Part shown: positions 55,430 through 64,000 of the stretch, in pieces
How the letters are laid out: every line of letters begins with the position of its first letter
How positions within the stretch are numbered: the first letter of the stretch is position 1
Assembly (NCBI RefSeq): GCF_018408855.1
Contig: NZ_AP024322.1
Coordinates: 3,005,136 to 3,069,135, forward strand
From: Caballeronia sp. NK8
Lineage (GTDB): Bacteria; Pseudomonadota; Gammaproteobacteria; Burkholderiales; Burkholderiaceae
Direction of reading: 5' to 3'
Length of the DNA: 64,000 nt
Position numbers and translations under genes: made by a program
The notes under the pieces: model-generated
What the model was told of the DNA's origin: nothing
The model's database searches: none
The model's input: only the letters and a program-made list of their open reading frames with translations

Positions 55430-55981
55430 TCAGATCGCGCCCGCCTTGAGCACGTTCCAGCGAATCGCGACAGCATCGACGGTTTCGCTTCCCAGCGACG
55501 CCTCGCCGTCCTGCATCATCAACTGCAGGCGCATTGTGCGTTCGGCCAGCTTGCCGAGCGCTCCGGCGACGCCATCCGCGAGCGACCAGACCGTCACGTT
55601 CTGCAACCGCTCGACCTTGCCCTTCACGCCATTCCACCAGATATCCGCAGTCCTGCCGGCATAAGCGATGACGATCACGCGGTCCGAACGGCCGCTCGCC
55701 TTCGCGATGCGCCGCTCATCGGGCTGGCCGACTTCGATCCAGGTTTCGATTTGCCCGGTGAGATCTTTTTGCCAGAGATCAGGCTCATCCGTATCGGAGA
55801 GGCCCTTGCAGAACTCGAGGCGCTCGTTGGCGAACAATCCGAATGCAGCGACGCGCACCATCATCCGCTCATCGGTTTCCGATGGATGGCGCGCGATGGT
55901 CAGGGAATGATCGCCGTAGTAGTGGCGATCCATGTCGGCAATCTGGAGGTCTGCCTTGTAGATCGTTGATTTGAGAGCCAT
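55430..55981 (-). CDS. yaeQ: YaeQ family protein
   Basis: 183 residues, full length. It starts MALKSTIYKADLQIADMDRH and has DEPDLWQKDLTGQIETWIEVGQPDE, which mark the YaeQ family (PD-(D/E)XK-like fold). The biochemical role is unknown; E. coli YaeQ was linked to RfaH-type complementation. It is convergent with the VOC gene, with 3 bases between the two stop codons. Confidence 0.94.
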   Translation of the reverse strand: MALKSTIYKADLQIADMDRHYYGDHSLTIARHPSETDERMMVRVAAFGLFANERLEFCKGLSDTDEPDLWQKDLTGQIETWIEVGQPDERRIAKASGRSDRVIVIAYAGRTADIWWNGVKGKVERLQNVTVWSLADGVAGALGKLAERTMRLQLMMQDGEASLGSETVDAVAIRWNVLKAGAI

Positions 55982-56170
55982 TCAGCACGGGAGCCGGTGA
56001 GTAGCCGGCAAAAAATTGTCGAGTGGCGCGATAGGTTAGGTCGCGCGCGAGACCGACATTGTGCGGCGAATCCGGGGAAATTTGGAAAAAAGCGACACGC
56101 GCGCAATCGCTCATCAAGCGGCGCGGCGTTGGACTAATACTGACGATTAATCCGCGGATAAAACGAAACG

Positions 56171-56201
56171 CCGGCGCGAACCAAAAAATCGCGCCGGTTT
56201 T
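56171..56201. terminator. Terminator between the periplasmic-protein gene and yaeQ
   Basis: CCGGCGCGA (56171-56179) pairs with TCGCGCCGG (56189-56197), followed by TTTT on the plus strand. On the minus strand a T-rich loop and CGTTT tail follow. Confidence 0.6.
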
Positions 56202-56232
56202 CCGAGCTAATTCAAGCGCAAATGCCGCCTGT

Positions 56233-56577
56233 TTATTGATCGATGAAACGATCCGTGGTCCACATGCCTTGCGTATCGCTATTCGCGGCATTGACGAATT
56301 CGACGTCATGGCCCACCACGCGAATCACGCGAAAATGCGAATCGACCGGAGTCGAAATGCATTCGAAACCCTCGAAAAACTGCTGCATCTTCTGATGCTC
56401 GCCGGCTCTCGCGTGCTGGTCGGCCGAATCGAACTTGTCCTTGGACAAGCAGCCATACGAATTGGGCCGGAAGGTGAACGTCTGCTGAGGCTGAACGACG
56501 CTGTCCTGGGCTTGCGCCACGGAAGCGGCTGCAATCAAACCCATCACCGCGAAGAGAGCACTGGCGCGTTTCTTCAT
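56233..56577 (-). CDS. Small periplasmic protein of unknown function
   Basis: 114 residues from the ATG at 56577. A Sec signal peptide (MKKRASALFAVMGLIAAASVAQA, cleavage expected after AQA) is followed by a mature part of about 90 residues with two cysteines (YGCLSKD and FECIST) that could form a disulfide. No family is recognised. The 400 bases upstream (56578-56977) hold no gene I can see. Confidence 0.75.
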   Translation of the reverse strand: MKKRASALFAVMGLIAAASVAQAQDSVVQPQQTFTFRPNSYGCLSKDKFDSADQHARAGEHQKMQQFFEGFECISTPVDSHFRVIRVVGHDVEFVNAANSDTQGMWTTDRFIDQ

Positions 56578-56977
56578 GTATATAGCCCCCAAACGAAATA
56601 ATTCGAAATTAGCTATGTATTTAAAAGCGGATGACCGCAAGACTCATGCTAGTTGAGTGCGCCAAACTTGCAAGCACATGTCGTGTGCGATCGCAACACG
56701 TCAGAATGTCGCAGGTTTTTAAGTCCGATCTTATTTAACGCGAATCAAATGAAAATCGTCGCAAAGCTGCTTTTAGAGAAATGAAAGGCTGACTATTGTC
56801 CTATCAGGCTGCGACATTTCGCCTCCCGATCAATCTTGGTGCACTGCACGAGATGCCGATGCGGGTCAGCAAACAGATCGAGAAAAGGAACGCCGCGCCG
56901 TCAAGGTGGCTGAACGGCCTATTGCCACACTCCCGAGTTCATGGATAAATCGACGCATCACACCCAGGAGATCCAGC

Positions 56978-57604
56978 ATGACCCTCGCTCAATGGCTGCC
57001 GTTCGCGATCGCGTCGGCGATTCTCGTCGCGATTCCCGGCCCGACCGTACTGCTCGTCGTGTCCTACGCGCTCGGCCACGGCCGCAAGTACGCGTTTGCC
57101 ACCACGCTCGGCGTTGCGCTCGGTGATCTCACGGCGATGACGGCATCGATGCTCGGCCTCGGTGTGCTGCTCGCCGCCTCTGCGGAACTGTTCATGGCTG
57201 TTAAATGGATCGGCGCGGCGTATCTCGTGTATCTCGGCGTCAAGCTTTGGCGCGCGCCCGTCATCGATACGGACGCTGTGCAACCCACCGGCGAATTGCG
57301 CACGGGCCGCATCATGGCGCACGCCTACGCCGTGACCACGCTGAACCCGAAGAGCATCATCTTTTTCGTCGCATTCGTGCCGCAATTCATCGATCCGCAC
57401 GCGGCGAGCGTGTCGCAGATCGCGATTTTCGAGGCGACCTTCGTCGGACTGGCGGCGGCCAACGCATTCGCTTACGCGCTGCTCGCGTCCGGCGCGCGCA
57501 AGGCGATCCGCAAGCCTTCCGTGCAGCGCGCGGTGAACCGCACGGGCGGCGCGCTACTGATGGGCGCGGGCGTCTTCGCGGCGGCCTGGAAGAAAGCAAC
57601 ATGA
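56978..57604 (+). CDS. LysE family amino acid exporter
   Basis: 208 residues with six hydrophobic segments. The N-terminal span contains IASAILVAIPGPTVLLVVSYALGHG, the LysE/RhtB signature, and TTLNPKSIIFFVAFVPQF is the central conserved part. It exports amino acids or homoserine-lactone-like solutes across the inner membrane. AGGAG lies seven bases before the ATG. The stop overlaps the next start (ATGA). Confidence 0.92.
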   Translation: MTLAQWLPFAIASAILVAIPGPTVLLVVSYALGHGRKYAFATTLGVALGDLTAMTASMLGLGVLLAASAELFMAVKWIGAAYLVYLGVKLWRAPVIDTDAVQPTGELRTGRIMAHAYAVTTLNPKSIIFFVAFVPQFIDPHAASVSQIAIFEATFVGLAAANAFAYALLASGARKAIRKPSVQRAVNRTGGALLMGAGVFAAAWKKAT

Positions 57605-58071
57605 GTCAGCACGACGATTGGAGCGCCAGCGCGAGGCGTATGTATTTCGGGCTGCTCGACGACTGGAACCGGCAGGACGCAGCCGCAATGGCGGCGCGCT
57701 TCACGGAGCGCGGCAGTCTGATCGGTTTCGACGGCAGCGCGATCGACGGACGCACGTGCATCGAGGCGCATCTCCAGCCGATCTTCGCGCAGCATCCGAC
57801 GCCACGCTTCGTCGCGAAGGTGCGCGAGGTGAGACGCATGGCGAGCGGGCAGTCGCTGCTGTTACGCGCCGTCGCGGGCATGTGGCCGCGCGGCGCGACG
57901 GCGCTCGAACCGGGTTTGAACGCGATGCAGACGATGGTGCTGTCGCTGTGCGACGGTGCGTATCGGATCGAACTGTTCCAGAACACGCCGGCCGCGTTTC
58001 ACGGTCGGCCGGAAGAAAGCGAGAGGCTCTGCGCGGAGTTGCGTGAGCTTGGGAAGCCCGAGGGCGCATAG
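57601..58071 (+). CDS. SnoaL/SgcJ-like nuclear transport factor 2 fold protein
   Basis: 156 residues. RMYFGLLDDWNRQDAAAMAARF, then GSLIGFDGS and HLQPIF, and a C-terminal VLSLCDGAYRIELFQNTPA match the SgcJ/EcaC (DUF4440-like) family of the NTF2 fold. Members bind small hydrophobic ligands or act as isomerases. Its start overlaps the exporter stop by 4 bases, so the two are cotranslated; a link between ligand and exporter is possible. Confidence 0.85.
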   Translation: MSQHDDWSASARRMYFGLLDDWNRQDAAAMAARFTERGSLIGFDGSAIDGRTCIEAHLQPIFAQHPTPRFVAKVREVRRMASGQSLLLRAVAGMWPRGATALEPGLNAMQTMVLSLCDGAYRIELFQNTPAAFHGRPEESERLCAELRELGKPEGA

Positions 58072-58083
58072 CGTCGGCTGCGC

Positions 58084-59472
58084 CTATTTTCCGATGCAGA
58101 AGCGGCTGAAGATCACGCCCAACAGATCATCGGACGTGAATTCTCCCGTGATCGCGTTTAGGTTGTCCTGCGCGAGCCGCAATTCTTCCGCGAAAAGATC
58201 GAGCACTTGCGAGCGTTGATCGGCGTGCTCGGCGGCCAGCGCGAGATGATCGTGCGCTTCACGCAGCGCGATCAGATGACGTTCGCGCGCGAGATAGACG
58301 CTCTCCGCGCCCGCTTGCCAGCCAGCGATCTTCAACAGTTCTGCGCGCAGCAGCGAGATGCCGTCGCCGGTTTTTGCCGACAGGTTGACCTCGCGCGCGT
58401 GACCTTCGCCGTCGCGCGTACCGGCCGGCACGCCCGCCAGATCCGTCTTGTTCCTGACGCGCACGACAGGCGCGCCCGCTGGAAAGCGCGCGGCGATGGC
58501 CTGGTCTTCCGGCGTCACGTCCTCGCGTGCATCGAGCAGATGCAGCACCACATCGGCGCGCTCGATTTCACCCCACGTACGCTCGATGCCGATGCGCTCC
58601 ACCTCGTCCTGCGTCTCTCGCAGTCCGGCTGTGTCGATGATATGCAGCGGAATGCCTTCGACCTGAATCGTCTGCGCGACCTTGTCGCGCGTCGTGCCGG
58701 CGATCGGCGTGACGATCGCGAGCTCCGCGCCCGCGAGCGCGTTCAACAGCGACGACTTGCCCACGTTCGGCTGACCCGCGAGCACGACTGACAGACCTTC
58801 GCGCAGCAGAGCGCCCTGACGGGCATCGGCAAGAACCGTGTCCAGCCGCTCGCGGATGCGCGCGAGTTTGCCGCGCGCGTCGGCCGCTTCGAGGAAATCG
58901 ATCTCCTCCTCGGGGAAATCCAGTGTCGCTTCAACCAGCATGCGCAGGGTGATTACGTCTTCCACGAGCGCGTGAATCTCGCGCGAGAACGCGCCCTCCA
59001 ATGAGCGGCCCGCCGAACGCGCGGCGGCTTCGGTGCTGGCTTCGATGAGATCGGCGACGGCTTCCGCCTGCGCGAGATCGAGTTTGTCGTTGAGAAAGGC
59101 GCGCCGCGTGAATTCGCCGGGTTCGGCGAGCCGCAGGCCGAAGTCGCGGCCTGCTTCAATGGCGCGTTGCAGAACCAGCTGCAGCACGATCGGGCCGCCG
59201 TGTCCCTGCAATTCCAGGACGTGCTCGCCGGTGTACGAGTGCGGCGCGGGGAAATAGAGCGCGATGCCGCGATCGAGCGCTTCACCGTTGCCATCGGCGA
59301 ACGGCACGTAGCTCGCGTGGCGCGGCGCCAGCGACTGGCCGCATAGCGCGTGCATCGCTTTATGCGCGGCGGCCTCACCCGCGCGGCCGAACGACAGGCG
59401 CACGACGCCGATGCCGCCGCGCCCCGGCGCGGTGGCGATTGCGACGATCGGATCGGTGTCGTTGCTCAGCAT
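58084..59472 (-). CDS. mnmE: tRNA uridine-5-carboxymethylaminomethyl modification GTPase MnmE
   Basis: 462 residues from the ATG at 59472 ([20 protein letters not shown]). The N-terminal folate-binding domain is followed by a helical domain with an inserted G domain: GQPNVGKSS (G1), GTTRD (G2), DTAGLRET (G3), NKTD (G4). The C terminus FCIGK carries the conserved cysteine. With MnmG it modifies U34 of several tRNAs. Position beside yidC and rpmH is the standard origin-proximal order. Confidence 0.97.
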   Translation of the reverse strand: MLSNDTDPIVAIATAPGRGGIGVVRLSFGRAGEAAAHKAMHALCGQSLAPRHASYVPFADGNGEALDRGIALYFPAPHSYTGEHVLELQGHGGPIVLQLVLQRAIEAGRDFGLRLAEPGEFTRRAFLNDKLDLAQAEAVADLIEASTEAAARSAGRSLEGAFSREIHALVEDVITLRMLVEATLDFPEEEIDFLEAADARGKLARIRERLDTVLADARQGALLREGLSVVLAGQPNVGKSSLLNALAGAELAIVTPIAGTTRDKVAQTIQVEGIPLHIIDTAGLRETQDEVERIGIERTWGEIERADVVLHLLDAREDVTPEDQAIAARFPAGAPVVRVRNKTDLAGVPAGTRDGEGHAREVNLSAKTGDGISLLRAELLKIAGWQAGAESVYLARERHLIALREAHDHLALAAEHADQRSQVLDLFAEELRLAQDNLNAITGEFTSDDLLGVIFSRFCIGK

Positions 59473-59785
59473 GACGGTAGGGCGACTGGGTGGTTCGGAA
59501 GTGCGGGCATTGTATCGCGCGCGGTGCCCGCAATTCACCAATTCGAGATGGCGAAAAGCGAGCGCATCCGCTATCTTTTTTGAGATACAGGGAGAAACCT
59601 GCCGAGACCTGAAATCTTGAGAGTTCGATCTGATAACTCGCCAAAGCCCGCGTGGGATGGTGAATATATGCTGCCCGAAGGCAACCATGACGAACGCTTA
59701 TTTAAGATAAAACAATTCATGCACACGCAAAATATAACTCGAATGGTTGACTTGTAAGCAGCGATTGCCTCGCACAATCCTGCCC
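59473..59785. other. Intergenic region between mnmE and the first HTH gene
   Basis: 313 bases with no gene seen. AT-rich in the second half (59690-59750), which probably holds the promoter of the HTH gene. Confidence 0.4.
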
Positions 59786-60202
59786 ATGCCTACACCACAA
59801 GAAAAAGCCGATTTCTCCGAGCGGCTCAAATTCTCGATGACCCGCGCACCCGAAAAGATGCGCGGCGCGACTGATCTCGCCTTGCATTTCAACTTGCGCT
59901 ATCAAGGCGAGCCGGTTTCACCGCAGACGGCGCACAAGTGGCTGACCGCGCGCTCGATTCCGACGGTCGACAAGCTGAAGACGCTAGCAGAATGGCTCAA
60001 GGTCGATCAGCACTGGCTGCACTACGGCCCGCCGCCGAGCGGCAATCCGCAGGTGACACCGAAACCGCTCGCGCGCGACGAGCACTATCCGGCGACGGAA
60101 GAAACGCTGGAGCTGGCGACGAAGATCGAAGCGCTGTCGCCGCATCATCGGTATTTGCTCGAGGAATTGATCGAGCAGTTTTATGGGGCGATGAAGCGGT
60201 GA
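59786..60202 (+). CDS. Helix-turn-helix regulator (CI/XRE-like), copy 1
   Basis: 138 residues. ADFSERLKFSM, then VSPQTAHKWLTARSIPTVDKLKTLAEWL (about 45-75) is a DNA-binding helix-turn-helix of the phage repressor type, followed by VDQHWLHYG. The C-terminal part has no peptidase domain. It is chromosomal and may be a domesticated phage regulator. The next gene is a diverged relative in the same orientation. Confidence 0.75.
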   Translation: MPTPQEKADFSERLKFSMTRAPEKMRGATDLALHFNLRYQGEPVSPQTAHKWLTARSIPTVDKLKTLAEWLKVDQHWLHYGPPPSGNPQVTPKPLARDEHYPATEETLELATKIEALSPHHRYLLEELIEQFYGAMKR

Positions 60203-60383
60203 ATCGCCTTTGTTGGGGAATTTTCGTAACTTTGAGATAAATCCTCGGCGCATCGAAACGCTGAACGAACCGCTACTGCGTGAGGCTGGAGCCAGGTTCG
60301 GACACCTTCATCGGCCAAAAGGCATTTGGTACGCCAAAAGACCTTTGGCCACTCAAGAACGACTTTCGCGCATTCTCGGGTTC

Positions 60384-60797
60384 ATGAAACGCATCCATTC
60401 TCTCGCCACCTTCAAGAAGCGCTTCCGAGAAGCGCTCATTGCGAAACAATCAGACTTGAACAAGCTGGGGCCATTTCGCAGCGATCCGTTTAAATTGGGT
60501 AGCGGAAAGGCTCTCGCCACGGCGATCTACGCGAAGTTCGGCGTGCAACTGAGGGATGCCACGACGCAACGCTGGATCAATGGCCAAGGATTCCCGTCCG
60601 AGGAGAACTGGCCACTTCTGACTGCGCTCGTCGAAAGATCCCGTGATTGGCTGACAGGCGCTTCGGACGCGCATGGACATGGCGTTACGAGCCTCGAGGC
60701 CAACGAGCCCGTACGGCCTTACGGCAACGTTCCTCCACGAGAACGGGCTCTCGCATTGCTTCGTGAAGCGACGCGCATCATCGAAGACGATATCTAA
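60384..60797 (+). CDS. Helix-turn-helix regulator (CI/XRE-like), copy 2
   Basis: 137 residues from the ATG at 60384. FKKRFREALIAKQSDLNKLG is followed by VQLRDATTQRWINGQGFPSE and LTALVERSRDWLTG, which lines up with copy 1 (QTAHKWLTARSIPT, then WLKVDQHWLHYG). The bases from 60203 to 60383 are noncoding. It probably arose by duplication of copy 1 with strong divergence. Confidence 0.68.
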   Translation: MKRIHSLATFKKRFREALIAKQSDLNKLGPFRSDPFKLGSGKALATAIYAKFGVQLRDATTQRWINGQGFPSEENWPLLTALVERSRDWLTGASDAHGHGVTSLEANEPVRPYGNVPPRERALALLREATRIIEDDI

Positions 60798-60808
60798 CTC
60801 ACAAAGCA

Positions 60809-60835
60809 AAACGCCCGGCCAAAAGCCGGGCGTTT
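60809..60835. terminator. Bidirectional terminator between HTH copy 2 and yidC
   Basis: Perfect 11-bp stem AAACGCCCGGC (60809-60819) with 60825-60835, five-base loop, A-rich before and T-rich after on both strands. It serves two convergent genes. Confidence 0.88.
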
Positions 60836-60861
60836 CCACGTCCAAGGAGAAGAAAAAGCGC

Positions 60862-62529
60862 TTACGCCGCCTTCTTCCTCTGCCCCATCATGCGCGTGAT
60901 GTAATACTGCTGCGCGATCGACAGCACGTTGTTCACCACGTAATACAGCACCAGACCGGCCGGGAAGAAGAAGAACATGACCGAGAACGCGATCGGCATG
61001 AACATCATCATCTTTGCCTGAACGGGGTCCGGCGGCGTCGGGTTCAGCTTGGTCTGCACGAACATCGAGACGGCCATCAGCACCGGCAGGATGAAGTACG
61101 GGTCTTGTTGCGACAGATCGTGAATCCAGCCGATCCACGGCGCGCCGCGCATTTCCACCGACGACAGCAGCACCCAGTACAGCGAGATGAACACCGGAAT
61201 CTGCACGACCACCGGCAGACAGCCGCCGAACGGATTGACCTTTTCGGTCTTGTACAGCTCCATCAGCGCGGCGTTCATCTTCTGCGGATCGCTCTTGAAG
61301 CGCTCGCGAAGCTGCTGCATGCGCGGCGTGATTTCCTTCATGCGCGCCATCGACTTGTAGCTCGCCGCCGACAGCGGGAAGAACACGGCCTTGATGAGCA
61401 GCGTGAGCAGCACGATCGCCCAACCCCAGTTGTGCACGTAGCTGTGGATCTTCTCGAGCAGCCAGAAGAGCGGCTTGGCGATGATCGTCACCATGCCGTA
61501 GTCCTTCACGAGCTCCAGACCCGGCGCGATGCCTTCGAGCATGCGCTCTTCTTCCGGACCGGCGAAGAGGCGCGCATCGACGTTCGCGGTCTGTCCCGGC
61601 GCGATCGTCTGCGCGGGCAGCGTCATGCCGACGCGATACAGATCCGGATCGATCTTCTGCACGTAGATATCGCGCTTCACGCCCTGCTGCGGAATCCACG
61701 CCGACGCGAAGTAATGCTGCACCATCGCGATCCAGCCGTTATCCGACGACGGCTCGAACGTGGCCTTGTTCTTGTCGATGTCGGAGAAATCGATCTTCTG
61801 GAAGTGCTTCTGATCCGTGTAGACCGCCGGCCCGATGAACGTATGCGAGAAGCGCGGCGTTTCGACCGGCGTGTTGTCGCGCACGAGTTCCATGTAGAGC
61901 TTCGGCGAGACCGGCGCGGTGCCGACGTTCTCGATCTTCGTATCGACGTTGATCACGTAGCTGCCGCGCGTGAACGTGTAGGTCTTGATGACCTTCACGC
62001 CACCCTTCACCGGCGACTCGAACGCGATCTTCAGCGTCTTTTCGTCGCCCGTCAGCGACGTCTGGCCGGGCACCGGCGTGAAGACGTCGTTGTGGTTCGG
62101 GAAGTCGCCGCCGAGCAGGCCCGTGCGCGCGAGGTACGTGTGGTTCGCGGTGTGATCGAACAGCGTGATGTAGAGGTCAGGCTGCTTGCCGTCGCCTTCC
62201 TTGATCAGCGAGAGCTTCGAGAGCGTGCCGCCGCGCGTGTCGATTTCGCCGGAGTAGACGTCGGTCGTGAACTTGACGAGCTGTGCCTGTGCCGTGGCGG
62301 GCGGCGTCGCCGTGCCAGGCGCGGCCGTGCCGGCAGGCGCGTTCGGCAGTTCGGAAGGCTGTGCGCCGGATGCGGCGGAGCCTGGTGCCGGGTTGCTGGC
62401 GGTCTTGGCCGGTTGCGTCGCGCTCGGGAAGAACATCGACGGGCGCCCATGGTCGCGTTGCCAGTTGTCGAATAGCAGGACAACTGACACGAAGAAGATG
62501 ACCCATAGGACGGTGCGTTTGATATCCAT
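60862..62529 (-). CDS. yidC: Membrane protein insertase YidC
   Basis: 555 residues. An N-terminal membrane anchor ([20 protein letters not shown]), a large periplasmic beta domain (about 70-350) and the conserved insertase core with [19 protein letters not shown] (about 365-383), [11 protein letters not shown] and [17 protein letters not shown]. The C terminus is basic (MMGQRKKAA). It inserts membrane proteins alone or with SecYEG. It lies downstream of yidD, rnpA and rpmH in the standard order. Confidence 0.98.
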   Translation of the reverse strand: MDIKRTVLWVIFFVSVVLLFDNWQRDHGRPSMFFPSATQPAKTASNPAPGSAASGAQPSELPNAPAGTAAPGTATPPATAQAQLVKFTTDVYSGEIDTRGGTLSKLSLIKEGDGKQPDLYITLFDHTANHTYLARTGLLGGDFPNHNDVFTPVPGQTSLTGDEKTLKIAFESPVKGGVKVIKTYTFTRGSYVINVDTKIENVGTAPVSPKLYMELVRDNTPVETPRFSHTFIGPAVYTDQKHFQKIDFSDIDKNKATFEPSSDNGWIAMVQHYFASAWIPQQGVKRDIYVQKIDPDLYRVGMTLPAQTIAPGQTANVDARLFAGPEEERMLEGIAPGLELVKDYGMVTIIAKPLFWLLEKIHSYVHNWGWAIVLLTLLIKAVFFPLSAASYKSMARMKEITPRMQQLRERFKSDPQKMNAALMELYKTEKVNPFGGCLPVVVQIPVFISLYWVLLSSVEMRGAPWIGWIHDLSQQDPYFILPVLMAVSMFVQTKLNPTPPDPVQAKMMMFMPIAFSVMFFFFPAGLVLYYVVNNVLSIAQQYYITRMMGQRKKAA

Positions 62530-62537
62530 GCGTTGTC

Positions 62538-62855
62538 TCAGTGTCGATCGGAAAGCGCTTCAGCGCCGTTTAGTGTTGAAAGCTTGTCTTGCGCAGAATC
62601 CGCGCGCGACTCGGACGCGTCGTCGGAGCCGGCGTGACCGCGGGCAGGAGGCACGAGATCGACGCCGCCCGCCGAAAGGGGATGGCAGCGGCACAGCCGC
62701 TTCACGGCGAGATACGTGCCATGCGCGGCGCCATGATACTGGATTGCCTCGCGTGCGTAGTCGGAACAGGAAGGATAAAAGCGGCACCGGTTGCCGAGCA
62801 GCGGGCTCACAGCAACCTTGTAGAAGCGCAACAACGCGATGAGTGCCGTTTGCAT
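62538..62855 (-). CDS. yidD: Membrane protein insertion efficiency factor YidD
   Basis: 105 residues from the ATG at 62855; an ATG at 62885 would add 10. The family signature [27 protein letters not shown] (split around 8-34, with the cysteines of [10 protein letters not shown]) and [13 protein letters not shown] are present. The C-terminal 40 residues are polar and longer than in E. coli YidD (85). It sits 8 bases upstream of yidC. Confidence 0.92.
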   Translation of the reverse strand: MQTALIALLRFYKVAVSPLLGNRCRFYPSCSDYAREAIQYHGAAHGTYLAVKRLCRCHPLSAGGVDLVPPARGHAGSDDASESRADSAQDKLSTLNGAEALSDRH

Positions 62856-62913
62856 AAGCTTCGCGCCGCGCGCCGGGTTCACCATGAGAGGCAAATCTGG
62901 CGCAAACCGCGCT

Positions 62914-63438
62914 TCATGACCCTGACGGGCCGGATGTGTCGTCGACGGCGGGCGCCTCGGGCGGCGCCGCCACGGTTTCGGCCGCTCGGCGCGCAACTTC
63001 GCGCACGGCACGGTCGAGCAATGTTTCCAGTTCGCTGCCGACGAGCGCCCGAAGCGGCGGGGAACTCGCGCTCGGCATCGCCTTGCGGTCGAGCTTCGCG
63101 TGCAGCCGGACGAGAATATCGAATCCGTTCAGCTGCTCGCGACGCAGCCTGAACGCGTCGCGTGCAAGCCGCTTGATCAGATTGCGCGTGACCGCGCGCG
63201 GCGCCTGCTTCTTGCCGATCACCAGTCCGAGCCGCGCTTGCTTTCCGGACGGCTTGCCGTACAGAACGAAGTGCGGCGACCGGCGCCAGGGGCGCAAACG
63301 AAAAACGGATGAGAACTCATCCGTTTTCAGCAGCCTTGCGGCCTTGGGGAACGCGGCCTGCGCCGGCAACTGAACGATGTCCTGTCTCAAGACTTCTGTG
63401 CGGCGCGTGAGCGGCTCGCCGTCGAGTGCAGCATCCAA
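62914..63438 (-). CDS. rnpA: Ribonuclease P protein component
   Basis: Up to 174 residues from a TTG at 63438. [21 protein letters not shown], then [19 protein letters not shown] and [12 protein letters not shown] form the RnpA RNA-binding fold (the last is the RNR-type motif, here RN-LIKR). The usual length is 120-140, so the true start may be further in; the C-terminal 40 residues are an Ala- and Pro-rich tail. It pairs with the RNase P RNA to mature tRNA 5' ends. Confidence 0.9.
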   Translation of the reverse strand: MDAALDGEPLTRRTEVLRQDIVQLPAQAAFPKAARLLKTDEFSSVFRLRPWRRSPHFVLYGKPSGKQARLGLVIGKKQAPRAVTRNLIKRLARDAFRLRREQLNGFDILVRLHAKLDRKAMPSASSPPLRALVGSELETLLDRAVREVARRAAETVAAPPEAPAVDDTSGPSGS

Positions 63439-63461
63439 CCGCGAGCGAACACTCGGCAGAC

Positions 63462-63596
63462 TTAGATTGCCAGGCGCTTGCGGCCCTTCGCGCGGCGAGC
63501 GTTGATGACCTTGCGGCCACCAGCGGTCTTCATGCGAACGCGGAAGCCATGGGTGCGCTTGCGGCGCGTCACGGAAGGTTGGTAAGTACGTTTCAT
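63462..63596 (-). CDS. rpmH: 50S ribosomal protein L34
   Basis: 44 residues: [20 protein letters not shown], then [20 protein letters not shown] and a short end. This is a complete L34. It is the first gene of the rpmH-rnpA-yidD-yidC cluster, 23 bases before rnpA. The two ribosome-biogenesis genes are probably transcribed from a promoter in 63600-63720. Confidence 0.97.
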
Positions 63597-64000
63597 GTTG
63601 CTCTCACTTGAGTTGATTGACCGCGCGGGCTTGGCTCCAGTGTGGTCACTGCAAGCGCGATGGCCGGAGGTTCAGGAATTCTGTTTTCGCGGAACCCGCT
63701 ATTTAAACCGTTTTCCTATTGACCGTCAATAGCTTAGCACTCGCGAACGCGCATTCCAGCGCATTTTCGGCCCGTCCGGCGCGTTGATTTGACCCTGTGG
63801 ATAACTCGCGCGCCACCCACTTTTGGCGTTAGAATCTCGCCTTACTCCCAAATATCCGCCCGCTGCTTCGGCCCGCCGTCCGCCCGCAAACCCTTGCGGC
63901 GTAAGCCTCCGGAGCATACCTGCTCGGCTGTGCCGGGACTTGTCCGAACGTTCGGCAAGCACGGCCCGCAGGTGCGGAGCAACCATAACGACCGCATTCG
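63597..64000. other. Intergenic region upstream of rpmH, origin-proximal
   Basis: No gene seen. In this lineage dnaA is expected to start to the right, divergent from rpmH. The region contains one perfect DnaA box and an AT-rich stretch near 63700-63740. Confidence 0.55.
63796..63804 (+). promoter_or_regulatory. DnaA box
   Basis: TGTGGATAA, the exact reverse complement of the TTATCCACA consensus. It lies 200 bases upstream of rpmH, where DnaA boxes controlling dnaA or forming oriC are expected. Confidence 0.7.

Overview
The window is high-GC DNA from a betaproteobacterium of the Burkholderia sensu lato group (Burkholderia, Paraburkholderia or Caballeronia). I base this on the codon bias, the H-NS-like protein with a C-terminal DNA-binding motif, the gene order rsmI / yraN / diaA / dolP / cytochrome c, and the chromosome-origin cluster mnmE ... 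yidC-yidD-rnpA-rpmH at the right end. A perfect DnaA box follows rpmH, so the right edge lies close to dnaA and oriC. Species cannot be fixed from sequence reading alone.

Left core (1 to about 10,920): the end of a branched-chain amino acid binding protein, an MFS transporter, a HugZ-like protein, an H-NS family protein, a cation diffusion facilitator, an Lrp regulator, a DEDD exonuclease overlapping a metallo-beta-lactamase-fold hydrolase, rlpA, rsmI, yraN, diaA, dolP, a small cytochrome c and a tRNA-Ala with anticodon CGC.

Genomic island (about 10,905 to 54,913, 44 kb): integrated at the 3' end of the tRNA-Ala. The left end carries a P4-type integrase and a cut alpA, then an IS21-family element, then a second integrase that has lost its start, and an intact alpA. 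This looks like two related islands fused at an IS21-associated deletion. The cargo is a defence island. First, a compact minus-strand operon of eight genes (33,390 down to 17,173) encodes a ribbon-helix-helix protein, a giant DUF1998-type helicase with a C-terminal Vsr-like nuclease domain, an SNF2 helicase of DrmD type, a large N6-adenine methylase, an SMC/OLD-like ATPase with DUF3696 features, a PIN nuclease, an ATP-dependent RNA ligase and an HNH nuclease. Most junctions overlap or nearly touch. Upstream lies a tyrosine recombinase-like protein with an internal helix-turn-helix. Second, a Zorya type I system (zorA, zorB, zorC, zorD) faces a divergent HEPN-CBS protein. An IS3-family element has entered the 3' end of zorA and replaced its last 24 codons with a stop codon supplied by the IS. 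A DUF262/HNH type IV-like nuclease follows zorD. The right end has a plasmid-type replicase, an excisionase-like HTH gene, two unknown genes and a noncoding stretch with a 41-bp tandem repeat array plus inverted copies.

Right core (about 54,914 to 64,000): a strong terminator that probably once belonged to the tRNA-Ala, then a VOC/glyoxalase protein, yaeQ, a small periplasmic protein, a LysE-family exporter with an overlapping SnoaL-like gene, mnmE, two related helix-turn-helix regulators, yidC, yidD, rnpA and rpmH.

The most interesting unit is the eight-gene operon. It joins a DISARM/Hma-like DNA modification and helicase core to a translationally coupled ATPase, PIN RNase and RNA ligase, which suggests DNA restriction backed by reversible RNA damage. 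That function is inference from gene content and layout.
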